In this document: one piece after another, positions 5,081 through 5,921 of the stretch
Layout of the letters: every line of letters begins with the position of its first letter
Numbering within the stretch: position 1 is the first letter of the stretch
Notes under the pieces: generated by a model
The model's input: the letters and a program-made list of their open reading frames with translations, nothing else
The model's database searches: none
What the model was told of the DNA's origin: nothing
Translations under genes and position numbers: made by a program
Source of the DNA: Bacteroidota bacterium
GTDB taxonomy: Bacteria > Bacteroidota > Ignavibacteria > Ignavibacteriales > Melioribacteraceae
Length of the DNA: 5,921 bases
Reading direction: 5' to 3'
NCBI GenBank assembly: GCA_021812745.1
Contig: JAKAMS010000171.1
Coordinates: 1-5,921 of the forward strand

Positions 5081-5921
5081 TTAAAAGAAGATTTCAAAAC
5101 TAAAAGAGTAATTTCTAATCGGCGCGATATTGCCAATAAACTCGACGTAATTGTAGTTGAAGATGTTTTTCGCGTTCAGATAAATTTTTGCCGGAGCGCT
5201 TCCTAGTAAAAAGTTATAACCAATATTCAAATCCGTAACATAAATAGGAACACGCTTATCGCCGTCTATTACCAGCGCAATTGGCGGCTGTGTAAGATTA
5301 AAATCTATTTCTTCAACTTTACTCATGTATCTAAAGTCAATTCCAAATTCAAACGGATATGGAGAGTATTGCATCTGAGCAGTAACTGAATTACGCGGGC
5401 GGTATTTCATAGCCGTATTCTTATCTAAATCTCGCGCCCACATATAATTGTAACCCGCCTTCAACTTTAATTTGCCCGGAACGAGAGACCAATTGGCATT
5501 AAATTCAGCGCCTTGAATTCGTGCTCTGCTCAAATTTATAAATTGAATTTTTGCATCGTTAGTTAAAACCGGTTCGATAAAATCTTTGTATTCATTTTGA
5601 TAGAATGCGAGATCAAAAAGAAGATCTTTAGAATAATTATAAAGTATTCCAGCCTCGAATGAAAAGCTGGTTTCTGCTTTTAAATCCGGATTAGATTTAA
5701 CATCTATACCGCCGCCTACTGCCGCCGTAGTAAAAACTTCTGACGGTGTAGGTGCTCTAAAACCGGTTCCAAGAGATGTTCGTAATATAAAATCTTTTGT
5801 TAGCTTATAATTTAGTCCGGCTTTTGGTGCGGCAGCGTTAGCGCTTTTAAGCGTATCGAGTTTCATATAATCATATCTTAAGCCGAGAGTTAAAGAAAGA
5901 TCGGGATTTACTTTCAACACT
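5081..5921 (-). CDS. TonB-dependent outer-membrane receptor, C-terminal part
   Basis: The gene runs off the right edge; about 280 residues at the 3' end are present, and the GTG at the edge is internal, not a start. Seen: alternating beta-strands with aromatic girdles throughout, the well-known block LGTGFRAPTPSEVF followed by NPDLKAETSFSFEAG, then FYQNEYKDFIEP, ARIQGAEFNANW, LKAGYNYMWARD, YRPRNSVTAQMQYS, VYVTDLNIGYNF-like strands, IYLNAKNIFNYNYVEF and a terminal FSFEIFF with the final Phe typical of barrel proteins recognised by BamA. Known: these receptors import chelated iron, cobalamin or saccharides using TonB-ExbBD energy. The plug and TonB box are outside the window, so the substrate is unknown. 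It is the first gene of the minus-strand set. It lies far from the glycosidases and on the other strand, so a sugar role is possible but not shown. Confidence 0.93.
   Translation of the reverse strand, partial: VLKVNPDLSLTLGLRYDYMKLDTLKSANAAAPKAGLNYKLTKDFILRTSLGTGFRAPTPSEVFTTAAVGGGIDVKSNPDLKAETSFSFEAGILYNYSKDLLFDLAFYQNEYKDFIEPVLTNDAKIQFINLSRARIQGAEFNANWSLVPGKLKLKAGYNYMWARDLDKNTAMKYRPRNSVTAQMQYSPYPFEFGIDFRYMSKVEEIDFNLTQPPIALVIDGDKRVPIYVTDLNIGYNFLLGSAPAKIYLNAKNIFNYNYVEFIGNIAPIRNYSFSFEIFF

Overview
The window is AT-rich bacterial DNA with a dense layout, a TonB-dependent outer-membrane receptor and secreted or periplasmic glycosidases, so the host is a Gram-negative (diderm) bacterium. The AT bias, the scarcity of strong Shine-Dalgarno sites and the mix of families suggest the Bacteroidota / Ignavibacteria-Chlorobi side of the tree. 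That placement is inferred from gene style, not from a marker gene.

Left part (1-2998, + strand): the 3' end of one (alpha/alpha)6-barrel glycosidase (GH63/trehalase/MGH1-like) is followed, after a short AT-rich gap, by a complete exported glycosidase of about 869 residues. The second protein has a Sec signal peptide, an N-terminal beta-sandwich, a catalytic (alpha/alpha)6 domain of the amylo-alpha-1,6-glucosidase / glycogen-debranching type, and a C-terminal beta-sandwich. The pair looks like an alpha-glucan or alpha-glucoside degradation locus. The exact substrate cannot be read from sequence.

Middle part (2999-3710, + strand): an AT-only palindromic direct repeat is followed by an unrecognised 69-residue ORF and then a small DUF4342 protein. 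Its N-terminal region may be frame-disrupted: plausible coding sequence continues upstream of its first ATG with no start codon in that frame. A short TTGTTAG motif recurs five times across this stretch.

Right part (3738-5921, - strand): read from right to left, the C-terminal 280 or so residues of a TonB-dependent receptor are followed by three small single-domain genes: a SpoIIAA/STAS-like protein, an NTF2/SnoaL-like protein and a stand-alone PAS-domain protein. The first two small genes are closely spaced. The PAS gene is separated from them by about 197 bp that holds an imperfect hairpin. PAS and DUF4342 genes converge with only 27 bp between them.

I see no tRNA, rRNA, CRISPR array, transposase or integrase. 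Most of the window is ordinary metabolic and accessory signalling content. The points most worth a second look are the DUF4342 start, the intergenic hairpin, the acidic residues at the STAS phosphosite position, and the short repeats.
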